A stretch of 64,000 nucleotides of DNA from Pseudoroseicyclus tamaricis (GCF_012070395.1 NZ_JAAFYS010000001.1:722001-786000); one strand, 5' to 3'; shown: positions 10,174 to 18,542, numbered from the stretch's first letter. The notes: a model not told the origin generated them from the letters alone. Program-made: numbers and translations.

Positions 10174-10701
10174 ATGACCCGCAAAGACGAAACCACAGCC
10201 ATCGGCCCCGTCGTCAGCTCCGCGCATCTGGCGAATTCGGCGCTGCCCGAAGCGTCCGAGATGGAATTCGCCATCACCATGACCAACCACGCCTTCCAAC
10301 GCTGGATGTCGCGCTGCATGGCGGCGGCGGGGGAGGCGGGGATGGCGCCGCTGGAAATCCTGATCCTGCATCTGGTCAACCACCGCGAGCGGCCCAAGAC
10401 GCTGGCCGACATCTGCCTGGTGCTGAACGTCGAGGATACGCATCTCGTCAATTATGCGCTGCGCAAGCTGACGGAGCGCGGGCTGATCGACACGGGCCGC
10501 AAGGGCAAGGAGAAGACGGTCGCCATCACCGAGACGGGCGCCGCCCTCTGCAAGCGCTACGGAGAGGTGCGCGAGGCGCTGCTGATCCGCGGCCTCAAGG
10601 CGACGGGGCTGGACCCGCGCGAGATGTCGAACCTCGCCGCGCTCCTGCGCGCGCTGTCGGGCAGCTACGATCAGGCGGCGCGCGCGGCGGCGAGCCTCTG
10701 A
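10174..10701 (+). CDS. MarR-family winged-helix regulator
   Basis: Predicted DNA-binding repressor of 175 residues, starting 3 bases after the dctM stop and so in the TRAP operon. A winged-helix region covers about 60-135: MAPLEILILHLVNHRERPKT, then LADICLVLNVEDTHLVNYAL as helix-turn-helix, then KLTERGLIDTGRKGKEKTVA as wing. It resembles the MarR-type group often linked to transport and ring-opening genes. It probably regulates its own operon and perhaps the divergent oxoprolinase through the gap at 7131-7280. The ligand is unknown. Confidence 0.82.
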   Translation: MTRKDETTAIGPVVSSAHLANSALPEASEMEFAITMTNHAFQRWMSRCMAAAGEAGMAPLEILILHLVNHRERPKTLADICLVLNVEDTHLVNYALRKLTERGLIDTGRKGKEKTVAITETGAALCKRYGEVREALLIRGLKATGLDPREMSNLAALLRALSGSYDQAARAAASL

Positions 10702-10732
10702 CGGGGAAGGGTGCCGGGCGTCGATCCTGTCG

Positions 10733-11155
10733 CCCCGACAGCGCGGTGGGCAGGTAGAGCGCCAGCCCCGGCATCGCGATCAGCTCCGCCGCCATCGCCA
10801 ATATTGACAGCGCATAGGGCGCCGCGCCGACCATCACTTCAGACATTCGGCCCGATGTGCCGGCGCTTTGCACGACGTAGAGGAGTAAAGCCAGCGCCAG
10901 AAGGAGGCCTTGATCAGCCCGGCGGGGATGAGCTGCGGCACCGTGGTCGGGCTGAGCAAGCCGTAGACGATCACGTTGATCGACGGCGGGATCATGATGC
11001 CCAGCGTGGCGCGAGCCGCGACAGCGCCGGAGAAGAGGCGCGGGTCGTAGTTCAGCCGCTCAGCCTATGGCATCGCCACGGTGGCGACGGTCGGTGCGGT
11101 CGGGACGGAGGAGCCGGAGGTCGCCGAGAACCGAGACAAAAATGAACTGCATGAA
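10733..11155 (-). pseudogene. TRAP large-permease (DctM) remnant
   Basis: Minus-strand reading gives unmistakable DctM pieces. FSATSGSSVPTAPTVATVAMP is followed by an in-frame TAG, then AERLNYDPRLFSGAVAARAT, GIMIPPSINVIVYG and VPQLIPAGLIK. After a frame change come LLALALLLYVV, then MSEVMVGAAPYALSILAMAA and MPGLALYLP, the usual C-terminus. About 170 residues between these last parts, and the N-terminal third, are missing. It therefore has a stop, a frameshift and deletions. It is antisense to the intact TRAP operon, and its sequence differs enough to be a separate lineage rather than a fresh duplicate. Confidence 0.8.
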
Positions 11156-11437
11156 GCTGCTCGGCCAGAAGCTAACTGCACGCGCTTTGACCGACAGACC
11201 GCGAGCTTCAAATCCGCGCTGCCATCCTGAACCGCTTCACCGCCCTCGGCATCCCCGTCACCCAACCCGTCCGCTGACCTCGGCAGCGAAAAGGGAAAGC
11301 GCGGCCTTAAGGCCTTCCGTGCAACAGAGCCAGTCGGAGGGTGAAGAACCGATCGTCGTCGCAGCGCCGCATTGCTGCTCCGAGCTCGACTGAGACTTGA
11401 CTCATTTGATCTTCCCTACGGCTGTGCCAGCCCTTCT

Positions 11438-11466
11438 TTCGATAATTCTCGAAATTTGGCTTGACG
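11438..11466 (+). promoter_or_regulatory. ArsR-type operator palindrome and -35 element
   Basis: TTCGATAATTCTCGAA (11438-11453) is palindromic at 14 of 16 positions and lies in an AT-rich patch 42 bases before the arsR start. A TTGACG -35-like element follows at 11461-11466. This is the expected arrangement for autorepression by an ArsR protein. The preceding bases (about 11156-11437) show no recognisable gene. Confidence 0.6.
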
Positions 11467-11495
11467 GGCTCATGGACTGGCCACATCTTACTTCC

Positions 11496-11831
11496 ATGAA
11501 TTTAGAAATAGCCTCCCGCCAGCTCGAAGCGCTCGGCAACCAAACGCGTCTCGAGATCTACCGGACGCTCGTTCGTGCTGGCACGGGCGGGCGCACGGTG
11601 GGCCAGATCCAGGATCATGTCGGCCTGCCGGCGTCGACCCTGTCGCACCATCTGAAGCGGCTGATCGATCAGCGTCTCGTGCGGCAGGAGCGATCCGGGA
11701 CAAGCTTGATATGTCATGCCGAATACCCGGCGATGACAGCCCTGATCGGCTTTCTGTCCGATGAATGCTGCGCCGATCAGACGCTGACCTATCGTACTGG
11801 AGATTGCCGGAAAGAGGCCACTGACGGCTGA
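11496..11831 (+). CDS. arsR: ArsR/SmtB-family transcriptional repressor
   Basis: Metalloid-responsive winged-helix repressor, 111 residues from the ATG at 11496. That start gives the standard opening (MNLEIASRQLEALGNQTRLE) and leaves the upstream palindrome untranslated; a longer frame would run through it. The HTH is about residues 36-60 (TVGQIQDHVGLPASTLSHHL, then KRLIDQRLVRQERSG). A vicinal cysteine pair (DECCADQ, near 91-96) is a likely As(III)/Sb(III) sensor. It is the first gene before a flavoprotein and an MFS exporter, so it probably represses all three until metalloid binds. Confidence 0.85.
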   Translation: MNLEIASRQLEALGNQTRLEIYRTLVRAGTGGRTVGQIQDHVGLPASTLSHHLKRLIDQRLVRQERSGTSLICHAEYPAMTALIGFLSDECCADQTLTYRTGDCRKEATDG

Positions 11832-11872
11832 AGTTTTGCGTTTTAATTCCATCATACTGGAAGGATCGAATA

Positions 11873-13282
11873 ATGACCTATACTGCTGAACTCCCGGTCG
11901 CCGTGATCGGCGCCGGCCCTGTCGGCCTCGCCGCAGCCGCCCACCTTGTCTCGCGCGGGTTGGAGCCGCTGGTCTTCGAGCGCGGCGAGAGCGCCGCAGC
12001 CGCGGTTGCCGAATGGGGGCATGTGCGCGTCTTCTCGCCCTGGGAATACAACGTCGATGCCGCCGCGCGGACGCTCCTCGAAGGCACCGGTTGGACGATG
12101 CCCGACCCGGACTATCTGCCGACGGGCGCTGAATTGATCGCGGATTACCTCGCCCCGCTCGCGTCGCATCCCGACATCGCCCCGCGCCTTCGCCTCGGCG
12201 CGGTGGTGACCGCGATCACACGGCAGGGGCATTCCAAGCTCTCCAGCGTTGGTCGCGACCAGTCCCCGTTCGTGGTGGTCTGGACGGACGCTGCGGGCAG
12301 GCAACACCGCTCCATGGCGCGCGCCGTCATCGACGCCTCCGGCACCTGGCTGAGCCCCAATCCGATCGGTAGGGATGGTCTGCCGGTCGCCGGCGAGATC
12401 GAGGCGAGGGACCGGGTTGCCTATGGCATCCCCGACGTGCTCGGCAAGGCGCGGCCGGATCACGCCGGACGCCACACGCTCGTCATCGGGGCGGGGCATT
12501 CCGCCATCAACGCGGCGCTTGAGCTGATGGACCTGCAGGACGAAGAGCCCGCCACGCGCATCACCTGGGCCACGCGCTCCGGCGGCATCGAGCGCATTCT
12601 GGGCGGCGGGCTGGCCGACGAGCTGCCCGGCCGCGGCCGGCTGGGGCTCCGCGCGGCCGAGGCCGTCCAATCTGGCCGTGTCACCTTCCGCTCGCCCTTC
12701 ATGGTGGACGAGATCGCCCGGCAGGGCGATGGCCTCACCATCACCGGAGCCGAGAATGGCCAGCCCACGAGCTTCGAGGTCGACCGCATCGTGGTCGCCA
12801 CCGGCTTTCGCCCAGACCTCTCGATCCTCTCCGAACTCCGCCTGTCCCTCGACCCCGCCGTCGAGGCCACCCCCGCGCTCGCCCCGCTCATCGACCCGAA
12901 CCTCCATTCCTGCGGCACGGTCCGCCCGCATGGCGTCGTCGAGCTGACCCAGCCAGAGACCGACTTCTACATCGTCGGCATGAAATCCTACGGCCGCGCG
13001 CCGACCTTCCTGATGACAACGGGCTACGAACAGGTGCGCTCGGTGGTCGCCGAACTCGCCGGTGACCCCGTGGCGGCTCGCGAGGTGCGGCTGAAGCTGC
13101 CCGAGACGGGCGTCTGCAAGGTGTCGTCCAGGCCCGCGCCTGTGTCAGGCGGATGCTGCGGCGGGGCACCGAAGGCGGACGCCTCCGCCTGCTGCGCCAA
13201 GGACGAGGCGTCCAAGGCGGAGGGCAAAGATGGTTGCGGTTGCGGCTGCAGCACCGAGAGTGAGGCCGAGCTCGCACAATGA
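11873..13282 (+). CDS. ArsO-like flavoprotein monooxygenase with Cys-rich tail
   Basis: FAD/NAD(P)H-dependent oxidoreductase of 469 residues, in the group found in ars operons as ArsO. The FAD motif VIGAGPVGLAA is at 11-21. A second nucleotide-binding motif LVIGAGHSAIN is near 203-213, and a late segment VATGFRPDLS is typical of flavin monooxygenases. After about residue 420 comes a tail with eight cysteines in short clusters (VCK, GGCCGG, SACCAK, DGCGCGCS), which could bind As(III) or another soft metal. It lies 41 bases after arsR and overlaps the MFS gene by ATGA. Its exact reaction in arsenic resistance is not established from sequence. Confidence 0.8.
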   Translation: MTYTAELPVAVIGAGPVGLAAAAHLVSRGLEPLVFERGESAAAAVAEWGHVRVFSPWEYNVDAAARTLLEGTGWTMPDPDYLPTGAELIADYLAPLASHPDIAPRLRLGAVVTAITRQGHSKLSSVGRDQSPFVVVWTDAAGRQHRSMARAVIDASGTWLSPNPIGRDGLPVAGEIEARDRVAYGIPDVLGKARPDHAGRHTLVIGAGHSAINAALELMDLQDEEPATRITWATRSGGIERILGGGLADELPGRGRLGLRAAEAVQSGRVTFRSPFMVDEIARQGDGLTITGAENGQPTSFEVDRIVVATGFRPDLSILSELRLSLDPAVEATPALAPLIDPNLHSCGTVRPHGVVELTQPETDFYIVGMKSYGRAPTFLMTTGYEQVRSVVAELAGDPVAAREVRLKLPETGVCKVSSRPAPVSGGCCGGAPKADASACCAKDEASKAEGKDGCGCGCSTESEAELAQ

Positions 13283-14457
13283 CACGCGCGGCGCGGCTGA
13301 GGACGGTCTCGGCCCTCGGCATCATCGAGATCTTCGCCTGGGGCACCAGCTTCTACCTGATCGCCGTCCTCGCCGGGCCGATCGGCGCCGAGACCGGCTG
13401 GTCCGGCGCCGCGATTTCCGCCGGAGTGTCTCTCGGCCTGCTGGTCTCGGGCCTCTTCGCCTCGCTCGTCGGCCGGAGGATCGAGCGGCACGGGGGGCGC
13501 CCCGTTCTCGCGGTGGGCATGGTCCTCCTCGCCTGCGGGCTGGGGCTGCTCGGGCTCTCCCGAAGCCTCCCGGCCTACTACCTCGCCTGGGCGATCATGG
13601 GGGCCGGTATGTCCTGCGGCCTCTACGACGCCGCCTTCTCGACCCTCGGCCGGATCTTCGGCCGAGACGCCCGATCCGCGATCACCCAGCTGACCCTCTG
13701 GGGCGGGTTCGCCAGCACGGTCTGCTGGCCCCTTTCGGCCTGGCTCGTCGAGGCCGTGGGCTGGCGCAGCGCTTGCTTCGCCTATGCCGGGTTTCACCTC
13801 GTCGTCACCCTGCCGCTCGCGCTCCTCGCGATCCCGCGGGCCGAGCCGCCGCCGCGCGGCGTGCCGAGGCGGCCCCTGCCGGTCGCGGCGGCGGTGCCGG
13901 TGACGGACATGCGGTTCCTCTGCCTCGCCACGGCCGGCGTCGTGCTGGCGATGCTCTCGACGATCTGGTCGGTGCATTTCGTGTCGATCCTGACGGCGAC
14001 GGGCTACGGGGTGCCCGCAGCCATCGCCATCGGCACGCTCATCGGCCCGGCGCAGGTCGCGGCCCGCGTGCTGGAGATGATGGGCCGTGGCCGCCATCAC
14101 CCGGTCTGGACGATGCTTGCCTCCACGAGTGCTGTCGTCGCCGGGTTCTCCGGCCTGCTCTTCGGCCTGCCCGCGGCCCTCGCGATGATCGCCTGGGGGG
14201 CCGGCAACGGCCTTTGGTCGATCGCGCGGGGTGCCCTGCCGCTCTCGGTCTTCGGCTCAGAAGGCTATGCGCGGACCATGGGACGCCTCGCGACCCCGGT
14301 GCTGATCTCCTCCGCCGCGGCCCCGTCCATCGGAGCATTGATGAAGGACGTTCTCACCGCAGACGCCATGCTGGGTGTCATGGCGACAGCATCCATCATC
14401 CCGCTTGCGATGGCCCTTGTCCTGCTGCGACACAAAAGGCCCGTTCTGGCTGTTTGA
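13279..14457 (+). CDS. MFS transporter, probable arsenical efflux (ArsK-like candidate)
   Basis: Inner-membrane secondary transporter of 392 residues with about twelve hydrophobic helices. A loop 2-3 motif of the MFS type is visible (GRRIERHGGRPVLAVG, near 72-87). Translation begins inside the stop codon of the ArsO-like gene. Position third in an arsR operon suggests export of As(III), Sb(III) or an organoarsenical; ArsK and ArsJ are known MFS exporters in such operons. No ArsJ partner (a GAPDH gene) is present, so an ArsK-like role is the better guess. Confidence 0.75.
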   Translation: MTRAARLRTVSALGIIEIFAWGTSFYLIAVLAGPIGAETGWSGAAISAGVSLGLLVSGLFASLVGRRIERHGGRPVLAVGMVLLACGLGLLGLSRSLPAYYLAWAIMGAGMSCGLYDAAFSTLGRIFGRDARSAITQLTLWGGFASTVCWPLSAWLVEAVGWRSACFAYAGFHLVVTLPLALLAIPRAEPPPRGVPRRPLPVAAAVPVTDMRFLCLATAGVVLAMLSTIWSVHFVSILTATGYGVPAAIAIGTLIGPAQVAARVLEMMGRGRHHPVWTMLASTSAVVAGFSGLLFGLPAALAMIAWGAGNGLWSIARGALPLSVFGSEGYARTMGRLATPVLISSAAAPSIGALMKDVLTADAMLGVMATASIIPLAMALVLLRHKRPVLAV

Positions 14458-14947
14458 GATCGATCCCGATCATCGTGCCGCATGGAGGGCCGGCGACGAA
14501 CATCCGGATGGGTCTGCGACGTCGGCGAAGCTGACACTATCGCCGAGATAATGCCGCGAGGTCGTTATGCCCCTTCAGGGGAGACTCACTGCAGCGCAGC
14601 CAATCCACTTGAACAGCAGCTTTGGGCCGGAAGGGGTCATCGTGGCTGACGAGTTCAAAGTCAGCATTGGGCCGGAAGAGTCCGGCAGGCCAACTATCCT
14701 CAGATGTCTGCGTCGGACCGAAACCGCAGACTCGCTTGGCTCGACCTGTCACGTGGAGGACCCTACTAGCTCGGCGCCACCCCACTAGTGCAGGCAACGG
14801 TCGGGCTAGTGGGGTGATAGCCCAGACGTTCGGCAGTTATATACTCTACAAAGCAACCGCCGTATTGCATCTTTGGTTAAAGGAGTTGCCGCGCGGGCAT
14901 GATGGTCCATTGCGGCGACATTGGTATTAGCCCAGCCGTCCGCGCGA
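14458..14947. other. Non-coding gap with possible dispersed-repeat sequence
   Basis: About 490 bases without a supportable gene. The 12-mer TTGGGCCGGAAG occurs twice, at 14622-14633 and 14667-14678. A perfect 11-base inverted repeat lies at 14778-14816. The minus strand can be read as a short open frame containing RPNADFELVSHDDPFRP. It looks like the low-information frames that dispersed intergenic repeats of this group produce, so I do not call it a gene. Confidence 0.4.
14778..14816. repeat. Perfect 11-base inverted repeat
   Basis: CACCCCACTAG (14778-14788) and CTAGTGGGGTG (14806-14816) are exact reverse complements separated by 17 bases. The structure could be a terminator for the ars operon, although it lies about 320 bases after the MFS stop. 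It could also be a regulatory palindrome or the end of an inserted element; the IS3 fragment begins 130 bases further on. Confidence 0.55.
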
Positions 14948-15106
14948 TCACTCGGACCGGTTGAGTTCACGCGCCTCCGTTCCGAGCATCTCGCCCAGCG
15001 TCGACACGTCCAGCATCGTGTTTGCCAGGAGCTTCTTCAGCTTGGCATTCTGCTCTTCGAGGGCCGACATCCCTTTCGCAACTGATACGTCCACCTTCAG
15101 ACGCAT
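14948..15106 (-). mobile_element. IS3-family transposase OrfA fragment
   Basis: The minus-strand frame from about 15106 reads MRLKVDVSVAKGMSALEEQN, then AKLKKLLANTMLDVSTLGEM. This matches the C-terminal leucine-zipper region of IS3-family OrfA proteins, which usually read ...ENARLKKLLAEAMLD...LKEMLG. The N-terminal helix-turn-helix half and all of OrfB are absent, and the last residues differ from the family end. It is a leftover of an insertion, not an active element. Confidence 0.65.
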
Positions 15107-15406
15107 CAGATCGACGTCTTTCGGCGCCTCGGGGCCATGGAGAGGTAAAAGTCCACCCGCGTCTACTCGGGCTGACAAGCTCGGGCACCATGATCTGGTT
15201 GCCGACGAAGATGAGGTTGGAGAGAATCTGGAGTCCGGCATCATCTCGGACGGGTTCGACATCTCGACATCCTACACGCTGAATTTCGCGAATAATGGCG
15301 TCGGGATGGATCTTTACCCGGCATCCGGATGAAGACCTGACGGGCCCGGGCTTCGCCGCCGCCTCAGAGACCGACCTTTCACGGCAGCCCTCCAACCGGT
15401 TATTGC
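15107..15406. other. Unrecognised debris between transposase and ABC fragments
   Basis: These 300 bases can be read in several frames, but none shows a family I know. A plus-strand frame ends GFDISTSYTLNFANNGVGMD near 15300 and is not recognised. Given broken genes on both sides, this is most likely scrambled leftover sequence. Confidence 0.35.
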
Positions 15407-15843
15407 GCCCGTTCCGACCCGCCAGCCCGTCCTGCGATTGCAGGAGGTGGGCAAGATCTTCACCGGCTAGGTCCTCGCGCTCCGCCGCTTTAACCTCGAA
15501 GTTCGGCAGGGCGATTTCATCTCGCTCCTCGGCCCTTCGGGGTGCGGCAAGTCCGCCGCCTTGCGGCTGATCGCCGGGCTGATGCCGCCGACCGCGGGGC
15601 GCATCTCCCGGGGAGGCGGGCAGAAGGCCGACGACCTCGGCGTCGTCTTCGAGGAGCCGACGCTGATGCCCTGGGCGACGGTGGCGAAGAACGTCTTCCT
15701 GCCCTTCCGCAGGGGAAGAGCTTCAACTTCGTGAAGTCCCGCATCGAGGAGGCGCTGGCGCTGGTGGGGCCGGAGAGGTTCGGCGGCGCCTCCCCGCGCG
15801 ACCTGTCGGGCGGCATGGCGATGCGCGTCTCCATCGCCCGGGC
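15407..15843 (+). pseudogene. ABC transporter ATPase fragment (NitT/TauT type)
   Basis: Plus-strand reading gives LRLQEVGKIFTG, an in-frame TAG at 15468-15470, then VLALRRFNLEVRQGDFISLL, Walker A GPSGCGKSAALRLIAGL and a Q-loop-like EEPTLMPWATVAKNVFLPFR. After a frame change near 15713 come FVKSRIEEALALVGPERF and LSGGMAMRVSIARA, the signature. The gene stops there: Walker B, the H-loop and the C-terminal third are missing. The PTLMPWATV segment is typical of nitrate/sulfonate/hydantoin-type importers. One stop, one frameshift and a truncation make it non-functional. Confidence 0.75.
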
Positions 15844-16114
15844 CCGCGAGCTGAGGGTGCAGGCGGGGATGTTCTGGGTGCGCCTCGGCTGGGAGGCCTT
15901 CGGGACGCCGGAGTGGCTCTATTCGGAGCAGGAGCGCAGCTTCGGCATCCATGGCGGCGACGCGGAGACGTCGCTGGTGCCGTACTTCCGGGCGGAGACG
16001 GTGGGCATGGGCGCCGCGGTGGACTTCCGCTCCACCGCGGAGACCTCCGCCATCTCGCCCACCGGCGCCGCCCAACCCCTGGAGAGCTTCGCCCCGTTGC
16101 GCCCGCCCTTCTAG
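15844..16114 (+). pseudogene. Creatininase-family amidohydrolase fragment
   Basis: Directly in frame after the ABC signature motif, the reading becomes LRVQAGMFWVRLGWEAFGTP, then ERSFGIHGGDAETSLVPYFR and MGAAVDFRS. This matches the middle of creatininase-family amidohydrolases, where a GIHGG..ET segment carries metal and catalytic residues. The N-terminal half with the first metal ligands is gone and the end is truncated at 16114. Nothing recognisable was seen in the following 264 bases before atzF. It is a deletion junction between two neighbouring genes rather than a designed fusion. Confidence 0.65.
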
Positions 16115-16378
16115 GAGGCCCGACTTCGACAGTAGCACCGGCAGCTCATCCGCCTCCACGAGGGTGCGGCGACGGCGCAGACGACGAAATCGCCGATGCG
16201 CATTGCGGTAAGCCTCTGTCGCCACAAGGTCCATGTGCTCCTCGCGCACGTGGGCGAGAAGCGCATATCTCGTCCGGCTCCTCGACCTGGCAGTCGAGCA
16301 GCGTCGGCTCGAAGACCGGAACCATGCCGCCGCCGAAGGGGGCGTCCTTGACCGGAACCAATCCGGGGCGCTGCCAGC

Positions 16379-18196
16379 TCAGACTGGCAGCTCCTCCGCC
16401 GCCGCGAGGTAGGCCCGCCAGCCGCCATGAGAGGTGATGTCGGTCGCTCCCGCCGTCGCTGCCGCCTCGACGAGGAAGCCGGTGCAGCGCCCGCCGCCCT
16501 CCAGTGTCAGCGTGCCGAGCGTGAGGGGGGCGGGGATGCCGGCGAGGAAGGGGCCGAGGCCGGCGAGCGGCATGGCCCAGAGCTCGACCTCCACGGCCCG
16601 CCCGCCGCTGCCGACGCGCAGGAGCCCGGGCTTGGGCGGCGTGGTGCCGGGAAGGGCGAAGAGCCGGTAGTCGGCGCTGGTGCGCGCGGGGCCGAGGCAG
16701 CGGGCGCCGAGCGCCGTCAGCTCGCCATTGAGCGGCAGGCCCGACATGTGGGCGCCGACGGCAGCGACGACCGCCTCCCCCGGCCGGGCGCCGGCCGGAA
16801 AGTCCAGCGGTGCGGGGCGCGGCAGGCCATTGCCGGGTATGACGGCGGCGTCCCGCTCGATGCGGGCGGCAAGCGCGACGAGCCGGCCGTCATGGCCAGC
16901 GGGAGCGAGAAGCGTGACGCTGCCGGGCCGGCTGGCGGGGCCGGGCGCGGTGGGGACGGCGAGGGCGCAGAGGTCCATCAGGTTGACGAAGTTCGTGTAG
17001 GTGCCGAGCCGGCTGTTCGGTCCGACCGGGTCCTCCTCGATCTCGGCCATCGTGACGGGCCCGGGGATGGTTGGCACGCAGAGCGCATCCAGCCCCTCCA
17101 GCGCCGGCTCCGCCGCGCGCCGAAGCTCCGCCAGCCGGTAGAAGCCTCGGAAGGCGTCGACGGCGGTGAGCCGGTCGGCGGCGGAGATGATGCCCTTCGT
17201 GACCGGGTGGAGCGCGCCGGGCCGGCCGCGGTACGTCTCCTCCACCGCCGCCATCCGCTCCGCGACCCAGGCGCCGGAATAGAGCATCTCGGCGATCTCG
17301 AAGCAGGGGGAGAGGTCCACCTCCACCAGCCGCGCGCCGAGGGCGGTGAGGCGGGCAACGGCGGCATCGAAGGCGGCCTCCTCCGCGGCGTCGCCGAAGA
17401 AGCGGCGGGAGGCGGCGTCGGGGACGCCGATGACCGGAGCGGGCGGAGCGTCCAGCGCCGGGGCTGGGAAGCGGCGGGCGTAGGCGTCGTCGGCGTCGTA
17501 ACCGGCAGCGACCTGCAGAGCCGTCCAGCTATCGGCCACGCCCGCGGAGAAGATGGAGATGGTGTCGAGCGTCCGGCAGGCGGGGACCATGCCGCTGGCG
17601 CTGAGAAGGCCGAGCGTTGGCTTGACGCCGACGATGTTGTTCAGCGCCGCCGGCACCCGCCCGGAGCCTGCCGTGTCCGTCCCGAGCGCGAGGGTCACGA
17701 TCCCCTGCGCCACCGCCACGGCGGAGCCGGAGGAGGAGCCGCCGGGCACCAGGCTTGGGTCCAGCGCATTGCGGGGGGCGGGGTAGGGCGAGCGGACGCC
17801 GACGAGGCCGGTCGCGAACTGGTCGAGGTTGGTCTTGCCGATCACCAGCGCTCCGGCGGCGCGGAGGCGGGCGACGACGAAGGCATCGGTGTCCGGCCGG
17901 TAGGCGAAGGCGGGGCAGGCGGCGGTGGTGGGCAGACCGGCGACGTCGATATTGTCTTTCACCGCGATGGGCACGCCCCAGAGGGGGTGGGTCTCGGGGT
18001 CGAAGGGCGGCAGGGCAGCGGCCTCGGCCGCCACCTCCGACTCTGGCCGAAGGGTGATGAAGATGCCCCCGTCGGCCACGGCGCGGATGCGGGCATAGAC
18101 CTCCGCGATCACCGCTTCCGCCGGCTCGCCGGCAGCATAGCGCCTCCGTAGCGCCGCGGCCCCGAGGTCCGGCGCGCCTACACTCTTTGCATCCAT
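16379..18196 (-). CDS. atzF: Allophanate hydrolase
   Basis: Cytoplasmic amidase-signature enzyme that hydrolyses allophanate, releasing ammonia and CO2. It is the last step of urea-carboxylase, cyanuric acid and biuret pathways. The 605 residues include the amidase domain (about 1-445) and the smaller C-terminal domain (about 460-600) that marks AtzF and removes the carboxyl product. The Ser-cisSer-Lys triad is visible as K80 (IAVKDN), S154 (PGGSSSGS) and S178 (GTDTAGSGR), with the same spacing as known AtzF. It is the last gene of the operon and follows the cupin gene by 4 bases. No urea carboxylase gene is present, so allophanate probably comes from biuret. Confidence 0.95.
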   Translation of the reverse strand: MDAKSVGAPDLGAAALRRRYAAGEPAEAVIAEVYARIRAVADGGIFITLRPESEVAAEAAALPPFDPETHPLWGVPIAVKDNIDVAGLPTTAACPAFAYRPDTDAFVVARLRAAGALVIGKTNLDQFATGLVGVRSPYPAPRNALDPSLVPGGSSSGSAVAVAQGIVTLALGTDTAGSGRVPAALNNIVGVKPTLGLLSASGMVPACRTLDTISIFSAGVADSWTALQVAAGYDADDAYARRFPAPALDAPPAPVIGVPDAASRRFFGDAAEEAAFDAAVARLTALGARLVEVDLSPCFEIAEMLYSGAWVAERMAAVEETYRGRPGALHPVTKGIISAADRLTAVDAFRGFYRLAELRRAAEPALEGLDALCVPTIPGPVTMAEIEEDPVGPNSRLGTYTNFVNLMDLCALAVPTAPGPASRPGSVTLLAPAGHDGRLVALAARIERDAAVIPGNGLPRPAPLDFPAGARPGEAVVAAVGAHMSGLPLNGELTALGARCLGPARTSADYRLFALPGTTPPKPGLLRVGSGGRAVEVELWAMPLAGLGPFLAGIPAPLTLGTLTLEGGGRCTGFLVEAAATAGATDITSHGGWRAYLAAAEELPV

Positions 18197-18200
18197 GACG

Positions 18201-18542
18201 TCAGCCTTCTTGCAGAAATTCCACCGGCCGGGACCAGCTGAGGAGCGCCACGCACCCCTCCCTTGACCAAACCGAATGTTCGCTCCCTTCCGGGTTCATC
18301 ACGACGCTCCCGGCGGGATAGTCCCCGCGCTCGTCGCTCTGGCTGCCAGCGAGCACCTGCACGATCTCCAGCCCCGCATGGCGGTGGCGCGGGGCGCGGG
18401 CGCCGGAGGCGTAGCGCAGGAGCGCCACCTCCGGCGGGCCCGCGGCGAGGCGGCAGATCTCGATCCCCTCGCGGAAGGGGGCGAAGGGCAGATCGTCCCA
18501 GCCGCCCGAGAGGAGCGCGGGGTAGACCCGAGACTCAGGCAT
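18201..18542 (-). CDS. Small cupin-domain protein
   Basis: A 113-residue single-cupin protein. Metal-ligand-like histidines occur in [14 protein letters not shown] (about 51-64), and the second cupin motif is in [17 protein letters not shown] (about 76-92). It lacks a signal peptide and is probably cytoplasmic. Its start overlaps the end of the upstream hydrolase gene by 8 bases and it sits 4 bases before atzF. It is therefore embedded in the ureido-degradation operon, but its function is not known; a sensor or a small metal-dependent enzyme are both possible. Confidence 0.75.
   Translation of the reverse strand: MPESRVYPALLSGGWDDLPFAPFREGIEICRLAAGPPEVALLRYASGARAPRHRHAGLEIVQVLAGSQSDERGDYPAGSVVMNPEGSEHSVWSREGCVALLSWSRPVEFLQEG

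Noticed and set aside
11160-11280. Short plus-strand frame ending RAAILNRFTALGIPVTQPVR
   Set aside because: It looks like the tail of some protein, possibly a membrane channel, but there is no start or upstream homology. It is too short to call even as a fragment.
16115-16378. Short minus-strand frame downstream of atzF containing PVKDAPFGGGMVPVFEPTLL
   Set aside because: I could not connect it to a family. It has no clear start or ribosome site and lies in a debris zone, so it is not called.
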